DNA of 64,000 nucleotides from Histoplasma ohiense (Eukaryota; Ascomycota; Eurotiomycetes; Onygenales; Ajellomycetaceae), in NCBI GenBank assembly GCA_017607445.1, contig JAEVHH010000002.1, forward strand, positions 8,152,001 to 8,216,000, in the 5' to 3' direction. Positions 21,779-34,800 of this stretch are shown here, piece by piece (position 1 is the stretch's first letter; each line of letters starts with the position of its first letter). The notes below the pieces were generated by a model that saw nothing but the letters and a program-made list of their open reading frames with translations, had not been told where the DNA came from and made no database searches. The translations under genes were made by a program, and so were the position numbers.

Positions 21779-24700
21779 TTATCCCCCTCTACTGAGATGA
21801 GTGAGAACTTGTAGATGTTGAGAATGGCAGTATTCTTCAAGACAAACACAGATTTCCAGATTGAACAATTGTATTCTATTCATTTGACAAGGTATTCACA
21901 GCAGTGACAGTTGATTCTATCATCAAGAATTGCTTCAATTTCTTATTTGAGTTCATTGTCTTTTTCTACAATGGCAGATGACTGTCAATCAGAGGTTCTC
22001 TGTGAGAAGAATGAATTCTCAGCTGCAGGTTGGAGCAGGTTCATATGAAAGATGTCATAAATGTCAGACAGAGTGTTGAGTTGATAATCATATGTGTCTA
22101 GCACTTCCTTCACTGTATATTTGATGTGACAGTAATCTAGTGTACACAAGAAGCAGTTCATTCTTATGTTCTTGAGATTCAGTCAGACTTTGTCTTCTAT
22201 ATAGTATCAGATTGCAGAACTTCTTCTGATATTCATTTGATTCTTATAATCTTACTAAACACTGATTATTGAAGCTTCTGCTTATTTGCAGACTTTCTTC
22301 AACTTGCTCACAATGTTCTCTGCTGTCTGTATGAGGCTGTGGGTGTGTGTGGTTTCTTGAGGAGTCTCAGAGAAGTCCAGAATCTCTAAGTTGTATTCAT
22401 ATAGAAGAAAGAATGAGCTTACATCTATTGTAGCAGAATCTCAACTGTTAATCACAATCTCAGCATGTGGCAGCAGATTGCTTCAGTTGTTTTGTATATA
22501 ATTGCAGAACTTACAGAGAATGTTCTTTATCATTTATATCATTCTCTCAGTAGCTTCATCAGTCTCTGAGTGATACACTGTTGATAACTTTCATTCAATT
22601 CTTAGTAATTGACATACACAGACTCAGAGTGTGCTGACAAATTGACTGTCTCTATCTGACACAATAGATGAAGGCAGACTGTGTATACAATAGAACAGAC
22701 TTCTGATGAAGACATCTGCAACTACTTCAGTGTCCATCTTGTCACAGAGCTGTAGTATTACACTTTTGCTGAGTCAGTCAACAATGACTAGAATGTTTAT
22801 AGAACCTTCACTTTTGAGTAAGAAAACTGCAAAATTGATAGCTATATCACATCAAGTTCAGTCAGAGACAGATAGAGACTTCAGCATCCCTTTTCAGTAT
22901 TCACACTATACTGTCACTGAGTCACAGTGATCACAGTTGTGTATGAATCAGTGTATATCTTTCAACATATCTGATCAGTAGAATTCTCAGACAATAATGT
23001 TGTACATGATTTCACATTCTGAGTATCTGATCATCAGTGAGTTATGAATTTCTTGCATGATCTGTGTTTGTAGAGGTTCTGAATCAGAGACTCATTGTCT
23101 ATCTTGAAAGTATAAGCAGTTGTCATCATTGATTGAATATGCTGAGATATCTGTTCTTGAATATACATCTGCAGGGAATTGAGATGCTCTGCTTTGTACA
23201 GCTTCAGCAGCTTGTTGTCAGAATTTATCTGCTTCTGCTGCTAGTCTTCATTGTTCTTCAAGCAAGAGTTCTTGAGCTCAGAATTGATTGATATGTACAC
23301 AGAGTTTGTCTAATTGCATAGAACTTTCTATGATTGCAGAGTTGATTAATCAATACTCTCAGTGTTTCCATCTATCATCTAAGTCATCAGATGGTATATC
23401 TTGTTCTTAGCAGAACAGAGCATCCACAAGAATGTTCTCTACTTCAGATTGATAACAAATTGTGAATGAAAAATGGCTAAGAAACAATGACCAACACATA
23501 TATCTCTTGATGAATTTATAAATGATTGTGAAGTATTCTAAGTTCTTATGATCAGTGACAATTTCAAACTTCTCAACACTCATAAGTTTGAACTCTCATT
23601 TCTCAAGACATTGTATGATCACTAGAAGCTTCTTATTGTAGATCTCATAGTTGCATTCAGTGAGTGACATCTTTTTTAAGATGAAGACACAAGATCATAG
23701 AACATCTTTGTTATCATATTGTATTAGTACCTCATCTACTATATAATCCAAGATGTCTGTTTCAAGAATTGTATGCTTATCTGAATTGAATGATTGCAGC
23801 ATTGAAGTGTTTGTGAATATACACTTCAGCTTTTTGAATACTGCATCTGCTTCATCAGTTCATTGAAATACAGTGTCTTTTCAGATCAGATCTGTCAGTG
23901 GTTGTACAATATCAGAGAAGTTTTTGATGAACCTTCAGTAGAAGTTGATGAATTCTAGAAAGCTTCTAGTCTCTTTTACTGAGACTGATGTCTCTCAGTT
24001 GAGAATTGCTTCCATCTTCTTAGAATCCATGTGTACATCTTTTTCAGCTTTGATGATGAATTCTAGATAGATTGTAGACTTGATCTTGAAGTTGCATTTG
24101 TCAATGTCCACTTGCAGTTCAGCTTTTCATAGATGATCAAGCACTTGTCATACATGCTTATGATGCTCAGTGAGTGATTCATCAGTGAAGATCAAGATAT
24201 TATTCATGTACACTGAGGCAATCTCATCAAGCAGATCTCATAGAGCCCAGTTAATGTATTTCTGAAATGTATCTGAAGCATTCACTAATTCAAAGAGGGT
24301 CACTGTTCATTCATATAATTCATAATGTGTATGAAAGACAGTTAGCCATTCATCATCTTCATTAATTCTTATCTTGTAGAAGGCTGCAGAGATGTCAAGT
24401 TTTGTAAATCATTTTGCTTTTTCTATTCATTCAAGCATTTCATTGATGAGTGGAAGAAGGTATCAGTTCTTCTGCATAATCTTATTGAGTTCTCAATAGT
24501 TGATGCAGAATCATAAGTCTTCTTCTGATTTCTTCACAAACAGTACAGATACTGCAGCAGATGAGTTGCTAATATAAATGAAGTCTTTGTCTAGTAATTC
24601 ATTGAGTGTTTTTTGTAGAACAAGAAGCTCATCATGTGATATACTGTAGAGAGAATCTCAGAGTGATTGCAGATTTTTATCATCTTTTTTGATGAGCTTG

Positions 24701-25400
24701 ATTGTATGATCTATATCAGATTCTTGATGAGAGGGAAGCTTTTCAGCTTCTTTCTCATCAAATATATCTGCAAAGTCTTTGTACAATTCAGATAGTTTCT
24801 TGCACAGTTTCTTGAAGTCTTTGAGTTCTAACTTTTCTAATGCTTTCTTGATATTCATTATGCTAGCAGTGAACACTTGGATGTTCTTCTTCTCATGCAT
24901 TTGATGAGTTAGTAGTTTGTACACTTTCACTGATATCTGAGTGAGATCAGCAGTTCTATTGACATTCTTCTTGTAAACACAGTCATCTTCTGAGAAAATA
25001 AGACAGTGATTGCATGCATTCAACAAGGTTCCAAATTCTGTGAGTCATGATAGACTGAGTATTAGATCATACTCAAGGTCTTGTATTTTATATATGTATA
25101 CATTCTTTTTCTTGTGTTCTTCTACATCAACATTAAATCTTACTATATTGTAGGAGACAGATCCTCTGAGGCTGTCAAATTCACTGAGCTTACACAGTTT
25201 GAAAAAGAGAATACACTGAAGCTTATACTTCTCAATCAGCTGAGTGTCTATAAGAGTGTAGTGAAGAAAACCACTGTCTATCATTGCTCATACATTGACT
25301 AAGTTATTTACAATGATAGAGATCATGATTGCATTCACTTGTATCTTCTGCTTGAATCTTCAGCTAGTTTTTTGATTCTTGAGTTCTCATCTGTGTTTTA
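21766..25400 (-). pseudogene. A pol (degenerate)
   Basis: Same architecture as pol of B. The protease DSG is in an open block at 25284-25045 (MIDSGFLHYTLID). The linker block is 25026-24658, RT about 24660-23950, RNase H about 23820-23430, integrase about 23100-22300 and chromodomain about 21960-21840. It stops at a TAG 11-13 bp inside the 3' LTR (21768-21766). Numerous TGA codons interrupt it. Confidence 0.85.
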
Positions 25401-26429
25401 GAGTGAGAGCTTGTCTTTTCTCTGTTCTTATCTATCCACAGACAACACAGTGTTCACGCATGTGGGGGGTTTACTTGAAGTGATTGCATTCAGACATTGA
25501 TTCACAAAGTGCTCTGACTTATTGCAGTGTATGCAGACTTCTCTGATGATTCAGTCAGCAGCATTCTTCTCTGAGATGTTGAGGACCCTCAGATGACTTG
25601 TGTTCATGTATGAGATTCAGTTCATTGATTCTGATTCAGAGGCAGAGAACACTGCAGAGTGGTTTGAAATGTATGCATTTGTTCAGCAGAATTCTCTGTG
25701 ATTTTGAAGCATGTGAAACTGAGACAGATTGTTGTTCAACAGATGAAGATCAGCACAGAATTTGCTGTATGTTGAGAGCTTCAGATGCTTTATACTTCAG
25801 TTATGCAACTGAAAGTTCAAGTTCTTGAACAATATATTGATTTTGATGGCATTATTTCAGTCTTACTCATCTGCTTCTAGAAGTTTGTGATTGAATTCAG
25901 AAAGATAAGTTGTCAACACAACATTCATCTGATAAGTTTGATTAAGCCAGTCTAACACCTTGACTTGAAGTGTAGAATTGAGGAAGAGAGAGTTGAGTTG
26001 TCAGAAGACTAGCTCTGACATACACTGATGATTCTGACAATGATTCATTCAGAGTTGAAATTTTGCTAACATGTTGCCATCCAATCTGCTATGGATATAC
26101 CACACTTGATTGGATAGCAAGTCTATTGCTCATTCATCAATGTCCAATTTGATGTTCATTTTTGACTTCCATGTGAGGTAGAGTGCTAGATCTTTCTTGT
26201 ATTTGTCAAGAATTGAGAGCTTCTCTCTTGGGGACTTTTTGTGAGATGCAGATATAGAAGGAACAGTGAATGTGGAAGTGCTCATCTCAGCAAGTTATTG
26301 TTGCAATTCAGTCATCTGTAGTATCTGCTGCTGAAGAATGCTTTGTAGATCTAAGTTATCATCTGCTGTGTTCAGATGCAGTGGGTGTTTGTAGAATTGC
26401 TCATAGTTCATTTCAATATCTAAGAACAT
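25398..26429 (-). pseudogene. A gag (degenerate)
   Basis: 1032 bp from the ATG at 26429 to the TAA at 25400-25398, exactly the length of gag in B, C and D, so there is no net insertion or deletion. TGA codons interrupt it. A CCHC-type zinc knuckle is near the C-terminus (about 25530-25490). The N-terminus FLDIEMNY... is shared by the family. Confidence 0.85.
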
Positions 26430-26775
26430 ATAATAATAAAAAAAAAGAAAAGAAATACTTGTAGATACTTGATTCTCTCACAGACACTATTCACAGTGTT
26501 GCAGTGCTAAGCTTGATCAAGCTTCTTTTTGAACACTATTCACAGTGTTACAGTTCATAGACACTCAGACCTCATAGAACACAGTTGATTGTGTTTCAGA
26601 CACTTAGATACAACAGCCTATATAACTAACAATAAGAACACTCAGATTCATGAGAAATCTCTTGTAACAACTAGACACTCAGACCTATAAACAACACACT
26701 CAGATGTAAGAACTGGTAACAACACACTTGAGTGTAAGAACTAAGAACAAGACACTCAGATCTTAAACACAGAAG

Positions 26776-26788
26776 AATCAATTCATAA
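26776..26788 (-). promoter_or_regulatory. A primer-binding site, self-priming type
   Basis: The 13 bases directly after the 5' LTR (TTATGAATTGATT on the - strand) are the exact reverse complement of AATCAATTCATAA inside the same LTR (26850-26838 on the - strand). No TGG for a tRNA 3' end is present. This is the arrangement known from Tf1/sushi elements, in which the RNA 5' end folds back as primer. Confidence 0.75.
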
Positions 26789-27321
26789 TGTAACAGACAT
26801 ACTTCAATTAACAATTTGATACTATTCTAATTACAGATTATGAATTGATTAAGAAAAGAAAGAGAAAAGAAATCAGAAGAAAAGATTGTACAAAGAAGAT
26901 TCTTATAGAGAAAAGTTCAGAGTGGAAGAATATCAGAAACCACTCCACAGTGGAGTGTGGAGTGGAAGAACATTAAGAAGTATGCATAAGAATCATTAGA
27001 AGCTATATGAGTGTGGAACACAGAGTGAGAGAACATAAGAAGCTACACAGAAGAATCATTAGAGACTACACAAGTGCAGAACACAGAGCAGAAGAATGTA
27101 AGAAGCTACACAGAAGAATCATTAGAGACTACACAAATGCAGAGCACAGAGTGAAAGAATGTTAAGAGCTACACAGAAGAATTGTTAGAAACTATGTGAG
27201 TGCAGAGCACAGAGCAGAAGAACATCGAGGGTTATATGAGGTCACAACAGTCAGAAACAAGCGGGTGCAGAAGGGGAGTTGATTGTGTAAGTTAATTACT
27301 AACAGATGCTAACCCATCACA
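26789..27321 (-). repeat. A 5' LTR
   Basis: 533 bp. It contains the site complementary to the primer-binding site (26838-26850 on the + strand, TTATGAATTGATT). Confidence 0.95.
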
Positions 27322-27326
27322 GCTCT
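27322..27326. repeat. Target-site duplication of A, right copy (GCTCT)
   Basis: Exact match to 21241-21245. Confidence 0.95.
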
Positions 27327-30300
27327 GCATCAACATTCAGAAAAACATTCCTCACATCTGTGTCAATCTGATAACCCACATCAAGAAGAAGCACAAAATC
27401 ACTTTGAATCTGAAGATTACAGTCTTTGATTCTGCAATCATTTTCAAAGAAAGATATCATGCAGTAATCTGTCTTCTGCTGCAGCACATGAGGTCTTACA
27501 AGATCACTGTCTGCAACAATGTCAGCACTGAGATTCTTCTGAACAAGGTTAAGAACTTGATATATTGCTTTGAAGAACTCTGTGATTTCTATTACCTCTT
27601 CAAATTCAACTATACCTTTGAACAACACAATGCAGATGTCAACAACATTCATGTCTATGATATATTTGCTGATTGAGACTTTAAGTTGCAGCATATTCAG
27701 ATCAATGCCATCTGCAATCTGTTCTTGTCCAGCAATCCATCATCTGTCAGAGTCTCTATGATTGTTAGAAGCTCAGACTTTGACACTCTTCTTGAAGACT
27801 TTGTTCAACAGTTTCACAACTCTGCAAATTCTCTGATGAACAATCTCTTCAAGTGATATTCTGATCATTTCAATCATGTCTTCATTCAGATTGAAGACTA
27901 CTCTGAATCTGATCAGTATCCTCAGTATCAGATTGAACAGCAGATCTCTTTCATCAATCTGAAGAAGTACATCACAGTTCTTAGTTTTGGAATGATTATT
28001 GAGAATGAGACTCAAACACAGCTCAAAGCTGATCTTGATCAGCAGTCAACTCATATCTGTCTGATGATCATTCTCAGAGTGAATAATCATCATTACTATA
28101 TCTTTCTCTGTATCTCTGAAGATATCAAATGCTGTCTGCAGTCAGATGACAGCCTTAAGATCAACTTTGATCTGAATATTAACAACTCTCCCTTAAATTG
28201 ATCTGTCTGTGTTGTTGATTATCTTCTCTTCACATCTTTGTCTCATCTCAGTCTGTATGTCATCTGTCTCTGAATCAAGCAAGAGCTTTGTTGAGCTGAT
28301 GATTCCACTCTCTTTCATGTATTCTTTGAATTGATTGATTCCATGGAGGCTCAGACAGTATCTGAATTGTGTTCCACAGTAGTCAGTGTCTGTGGTATTT
28401 CAGTGCTTGTTCAAGCAATCCAGTCCACCATACTCTTTCACCTTCAGGTCACAAATCTCCACAAGTTTCAGAACAATAGACTTTCACTGCAAAAGATTGA
28501 CATGCTCAAGTTTCTCTTGATCAATAATCTTCAGTTAACCCACCTCCACTGTGTCAACATCTATAAGTTGATCAAGAGCAGTGAACATCTGAATCTGATC
28601 AACAACATCCATTTAACTGCTGAGTTCAACATCAAGCAGATTCTTACAATGAACAGCTTGCTGTCTCTGATTGAAGAGATGAATCTCTTTTGAGAACCAT
28701 CTGAAACTGACAAGTCATACTGAATCACCCACACAATGCTTTCATTTGTTGGAACTTCAAAGAATGGAGTTGAAGATGCCAAGCATCAGCTTCTCATCAC
28801 TGCCCCATTCAATGAATCAGTCAACAAACTCATCATCATGATGTATGATGCTCTGAAGAAGAAGCATGATGACTATCTTCAGAGTTCTGACATCAACAAG
28901 CCAATCACTGAGCTGATCATCATTCATATTCATTTCATTATCATGGATGAGAATATCACCTGGGCCGAAGCTGAAGACAAATGCAGTCTCTTCCACAACA
29001 ACTGACTGTGAATAGTTGATGTTGCTAATCTCACAGAGAACATCTCTCAGATCATTACCATCTCTGTTGTGTACAAAAGCTACACTCAAATCACTACTGA
29101 CTTGCATCAACATCTCAGATTCAACAATCCACAGCTTGCTCATCTTTTTCTCAGTCTGAGTATGTGAATGCTGCACTTTGCTGGCCTTGTCAAGCCTCAT
29201 GTAGAAGACATTACTCACTATGCACCACTTCATCAGCTCTATAATCAATTCTCATGAGATCTTCTCAACAACAATTCTGAGATGATTGAAAAACTGAATG
29301 AGCTCATCTCTGAGCTGTATCAGAATGTTCTTCAGAATGCTGATGTTCTGTTTTCCATTCTTTCTCAGACTGCAGTTGTCAAGATCTACAACTACATCAA
29401 TTCAGATGTCATTATTGTTGACAAAACAGTCAAGACTTCTGAGATGGAGAATTGATCTATCATCATTCACTATGATCCTCAGATCTACATATTTGTCAGT
29501 GATGAATTTCAGCTACACTCTACAATCATGTTGAACAATGTCAGCAACAATTTCAAGCTTCAGATTCATCAGTCTCTGTTCATCTGTCTGATTGAAGCTG
29601 GTGTTCAAATTGACATATTTGATACTCAATATTGCTTGCACTCTTCAGTCAGTGCTGTTGTGTTCAATGTCTTCTATCAGAGCTTGCTGTTAGATGTCTC
29701 TGATGTTCAACAGACCACCACTCAGATCTGTGATGTTGAGAAGTTCAACAAGAAACATTTTGAAATTCCATCAGCCTCTGTCATGATCAATCTGATCAAT
29801 GACACTGTCTCTGTCAATTCAATCACTCACTTGCTCAGCAATCTTCTCAACATCATCTTTGTGTGTGATCTTATTGTCTCTCTTCACATCACAGTTGATA
29901 TCCTCATCAATGATATTGTGATTCTGACACTCTACAACAATCAGTATCTTGCATACACTGCTGTGATCACTCATCTTCAGAAGATCTTAGACTCTGAGTA
30001 TAGCAAGATTCTTCTTCACAAGATCAATGACTTTCAGAGAGATAAGTATTCTATTGTCATCTTTGATCTGATTGTTGAGAAGAAAATCAGTTTTCTTCAT
30101 GAGCTCAACTATTTCAATGTTGAACTCTTTTGTGCTCATCATGTCTGCTACATCATCACCAATATCAATGCCCTTGACTGTATCTAGAAACATCATGATG
30201 CATGTTATTTTCAGTGTGTGATCAGTCACTTCAGACAGACTTGCATCTTCTATATCTGTTTCAAGAGTTTCATCTTCAAGCACATTGATCTTGAACATAG

Positions 30301-30484
30301 CACTGCCATTTCTGCTACTGACAGTAACTATACCACCATTGAAGAGGAAGAAATCTTAGAGAATGAATCAGACACTGAATGAGATCAGATTGAAGATTCA
30401 CTCAACTCTGATCCTTTCAATGATGTTGACAACATGGACACATCAGTCTGAGATGAGTCAGAAGAAAATCAACAATCAGATTAA
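27327..30484 (+). pseudogene. UPF1/NAM7-like SF1 helicase, main part (degenerate)
   Basis: The protein would be a superfamily 1 RNA/DNA helicase with AAA_11/AAA_12-type domains. Visible motifs: a Walker A remnant EPSETDKS at about 28693-28716 (expected GPSETGKS, both Gly changed by G-to-A); TAPFNESVNKLI near 28801-28836 (motif Ia); VIVDKTVKTSEME near 29413-29448 (motif II position, expected DEA); SDEFQLH near 29500-29520 (motif III, expected GDxxQLxP); TQYCLHSSVS near 29620-29655 (motif IV, expected TQYRMHP). INDFQRDKYSIVIFDL at about 30021-30070 and the region to 30180 correspond to motifs V-VI. The C-terminus is acidic and ends at TAA 30482-30484. Only a modest number of TGA/TAA stops break it, and a 219-codon block (29528-30187) is open, so it is less damaged than the RecQ copy. 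Confidence 0.8.
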
Positions 30485-31899
30485 TAGAGATGAGATTAGC
30501 AGATCTAGCACTCAACTGATTTTTTCTGTGCTTGATAATATTTTAGAGTTATCATCTTGATCTTTGTTTCTTTTTGTTTCTATTTAGAATGGCATTTGAC
30601 TTGTCTACTAGTTGTCACCACAATGAAAAAACTTTCTTTTGTTGTTTAAACTTTATCAGAAGTGTAGATATTTATTGTTGATTGAAAGATTGATATTGAA
30701 TGATAAATTAGTTAACTTAAATGTATGTACTGTTCATGTACTGTACATACATAGATGTCATGAGGCTGTCAAGATTGCTTAGTAGTGTTGAGAAAGTTAG
30801 TTGTAGTGAATTTATATATTTTTGATTTCTTGACTGCATCTTGTCTTGATATCTGCATCTTCATGAATGATTTGATGATCTTAGATATTCTATGCCTGGA
30901 GCTGGCATCATCTTCACTATAAAATATCAAGATATATCATGATATATCTTAGGATTAGAATTATGCAAACAGTGCAGTTGACATGACACTCAATAAAAGC
31001 ATGATTGCATTCTGAATTCATGGGTTGTTTGAACAGTTGAAGTTGATACAGTTTTTATCAACAATACAGTCTGTGCAGTCAGCACATCTGATCAGTTCAG
31101 TCTACAGTCTCACTTTGATGTGCATTTCTCAGAGAATCAGAATTGTGTGTCTGTTCAAGAATGAGAGCAAATTTAGAGAGTTTACAGATGATTCAGATGA
31201 CACAGATGATATCAATAATACTGATGATATTGATGATGCAGATGATATCAATGATACAGATGATGCAGATGATATCATTGTGTAGATTCTTTTAGTTCAT
31301 ACTGATAGCAAATCATTTAACTAATAATATCATAGCAGATACTATATGCTGTTCTGATAGACTAGATAATTTCATTTGCAGATCTATACAGATGGTGTAA
31401 TTTACTCATCTGTTTCATTGATGAGGCTATATATAGAGTATACATTCATCTGTTCAGTGATTGAAGACTGTCTTTGTGTTGTATAGTTCATTGATCATCT
31501 TTTTGTATTAATATCTTTTTCTTCTGTCTCTTTCTGTTCACTTCTTTCAATTCACTGATTCTCCAACCTCTTGCTTAGCAACTGATGTTGTTATATTTAT
31601 TAACCTCTACAACTGTCACTTTCAGCTCTCTTCTTTATCACTCTCTCTTGTTCATCTGTCAGAATTGTCAGTCTTTCTCTATTTCTTCATAATAAAGAGA
31701 GAGCTCAATGTGCTAATTGCTTAGTATTCATCTGATATCAAATCACTTTAAAACTTCATTGATTTCAAGCTGTTCCTCTGTTTTAGCTCTTTACAACCAT
31801 CCTCTATTTTCTCTCTGCATTTTATCATTGATAGCAAGCTTCACATCATCATTTATGTGTTAGAAAGTTATTACTGACTGGTTAGATCAGTGTTACAAC
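30485..31899. other. Region between UPF1-like and SNF2-like pseudogenes
   Basis: No recognised gene. An 86-codon frame at 31025-31285 ends in an Asp-rich repeat (DDTDDINNTDD...), a product of a short GATGATA-type repeat at 31185-31275. A 10-bp inverted repeat (ATGTATGTAC / GTACATACAT, 30721-30752) and a 22-bp perfect palindrome (30929-30950) are present. Confidence 0.5.
30929..30950. repeat. 22-bp perfect palindrome
   Basis: Two 11-bp arms without loop, left arm AAGATATATCA. AT-rich, so it could be chance, but the arms are perfect. Confidence 0.7.
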
Positions 31900-34800
31900 A
31901 TGTCTCATACACACAACATTGAATCTGAGAGAGCACTGCAGTCTGTGAAGAAGTCTTGTGAGCTCATAAACATTTCACTGTCTGAGCTGCTATCTGTCAA
32001 CAAGATTATCAGAAAGCTGCTTGTCAAATATGATCTCTATCATCAGTTCTACACTCAGACAGATGTTCTCTCTTGTGTCAAGCAGATGTTGAGAGACAAT
32101 CTTGCCAAGTTTTCCAGCTGCATCTCATCAAATCAGAATAATTCTGAGATAGTCAATGATCTATATACCCGGGCCTCATACCTCAAGTGTCAAATCAAGA
32201 ATAAGATTGAAAAACATCTCAGTAGCTCATTGAGAGTGTCAAGACACTGTGTAAGATTCAGAAAGTGCTCAAGCAGCTACAGTGAAAGTGCAGATGAGAG
32301 TGCTGATGATTTCTACTCTGAGTCATCAAGTTTTAGATTATGTTCTCACAAAAGAAGACAACAATGGCCTCTCTTCAGCAGTGATTTAAGTGATTCAGAT
32401 ATCTTAGAATCCTCTGATCAATTCAAGTGAATTAAGACTTTGAAATTGTCTCAGCTGAGTGTTAGAAAAACAGTATTGTTATTGTCAATGATCAGTTCTG
32501 AGAAACTGCTGAGAAGCTGTATCATCAAGATATTCTTTGAGAATTATGAAGTCAGAAATCTCTCATTCTTCTTTCTTCTCTCTGATATCTGTGATGATTA
32601 CTCTGAGATCTCACAGAGAATGAGTCAATTGTCTGCTCTCAACTTTGACAAAATGATGAGTTTAATTGATGAGAACAGTGGCATTGATGAAGCCAAGCTA
32701 TGATCTTACTCTATAGTACTACATCAGAGAGAACATGATTTGTTGAATGTTGTCTGTCTCAAGAACACATACAACCTTCACACTGTCATTCTCAATCTTG
32801 TCTATAATCATCATTGCAATGATCTTGAACTTATGGTGATTGAATTGTCATTGGAGTTGCTAGTAAATCTGAATGATCATTACTTTGTAGAATTATATTT
32901 AGTTCTTTCTTTCTTTTCTTCTTTTGATCTTAGAGCTAATGTAGAATAGAATGATTTATATGATCAATTCTCAGAGTATCATGATGATGACTTAGATGAT
33001 TGCAGTCAGAATCAGATTCTGACAACTCAGAACCTCTCAACAATCCCCATCTCTATACAATCCACCACTGTTATTTCTAAGAAACATTTCACAGAATCAA
33101 CTTCATATACTAGACTGAATCCTTTGATACTCTCTGTCAATTCTGCTATCTCACAGCTCACCTCTGTCTCAGTGCAGCTCTCTAGTGAATTGGAGAATGA
33201 TTCTGAAAGTCTCTGCACAAACCTGATCAACTGTGTCAACAATATGAATGATGCAGCTCACAATGATGACAGTATAATCTCTGCACATTTCAAACTCAAA
33301 ATCTGTATACTCTATATCAATTCTTCTTTCTCAATAACCACTTCTGTGCAGCCTCTCAGTGGTTTGGACAATGGTTCAGATACCACTGATGCTGATACAA
33401 TCAATCATACTGACAGTAAAACTGATGCTGCTGGGGATGATGACAACAACAAATCTGATGATTGAAATCCATCTGAGAGTGAGAGTTCTGACACAAACAA
33501 TGGAGTTTCTTCTATCATCAGTGATGGGGGCAACAAGATTGATTGTAAGAGCAAGAATAAAGATATAATCTTAGTCTTAGATATTCTCTTGCAACTCAGT
33601 CACTGATAATATATGCTCAGTCAGAAATAGACAATTCAAGAAATCTTCCCCTTCTCAAATCAGTGCTCAGTAATTAGAATAAGTTGTTGCTGTTGCCACT
33701 GCTGAAGCTAACTAGTGCTAATATTGCTTAGATAATGAGTCAATCAATTGGAATGTGAATGAGATTTACTCTACCAATTCAAGCAAAGAGAAACACTGGC
33801 AGCCATTCAATGATGAAGAAGCTCCAGTCTCCACAATGCCAGTCAATGATAATCAAGATAATGATAATGATGATGTTATTGATCTGACAGCAGATGCAGT
33901 GCTTCAACAAAGTATTTCAGTTTTGATTGATTTCTGTGAACAGCTCATCTCTGTTTTGTTCTCTGAGTTCCAGCAATTCTATCTGCTGTCAGACAAGTTC
34001 AGTAACAATGGAACTCATTCAAGAAGATCCATCAAAATCCAGAATATGCAGATGAAATCATTTGCTTATCAACTCTTTGATATCTATTGAATTCTCTGAC
34101 AAAATTGTAAACCTCAAGAGAGTGGCATTCTCGCAGATCAGATGAGTCTTGATAAGACAATGATTGTTTACATTCTGTTTATTATATCCACCTGACTTAA
34201 GGTCAACTCTGATCATATTGAAAAATTTTCTGATCAACATCTATTCTCTGATCAGGCTGAGCTCATCAGTGCTGATGAATCACTGCTCAAATGTTCTTCA
34301 CAGAGACTTTTTTCAATGTTGTGTCACTGTGTCAAATATGAAGTTACTGCATGTTATATCAAGATCTTTGGTGGATCTTTTCTTATGCTTGTATCAAAGA
34401 GTCTTCTCTACTCATGAGCCTGTCAATTTGCCATCATCATTGCAAATGGCAAGAAAAACATTCTGAGGCTCAGCCTGTTTCTGACACATGGCAACATGAC
34501 ACAGACATTCCTTGAACATCTGAATCACAGATTCATTTTCAACTTCAACAGCAATTATAGTTGTTTAGATATTCTCAGCAGTGGAATGAAGTATCATCAT
34601 CACTGATATATGATCATCATAACTTCTGCCTCTTATCTTAATCATGTTGACAGATATATCAGGAAAAAATCTGCTGCTTTCACATCATCTCTTCAGAGAT
34701 AAGAGTTAGTTTTCTCTGTGTGAGATATGATCATCTGTGATGAGTTTCATCAGAAAAAGAACAACACTGAATCAGTTGATCTGTTTGTCAAATTCAGAGA

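Larger units (their letters stand above)
21246..27321 (-). mobile_element. Retrotransposon A, family 1 (Tf1/sushi-like chromovirus), complete
   Basis: 6076 bp with two 533-bp LTRs, a perfect 5-bp target duplication, gag (26429-25398) and pol (about 25400-21766) on the - strand. It is the - strand relative of B, C and D: the same leader, the same gag length and the same domain order. Stop codons (mostly TGA at Arg/Trp positions) interrupt both genes, so it is not autonomous. It split an UPF1-like helicase gene. Confidence 0.95.
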
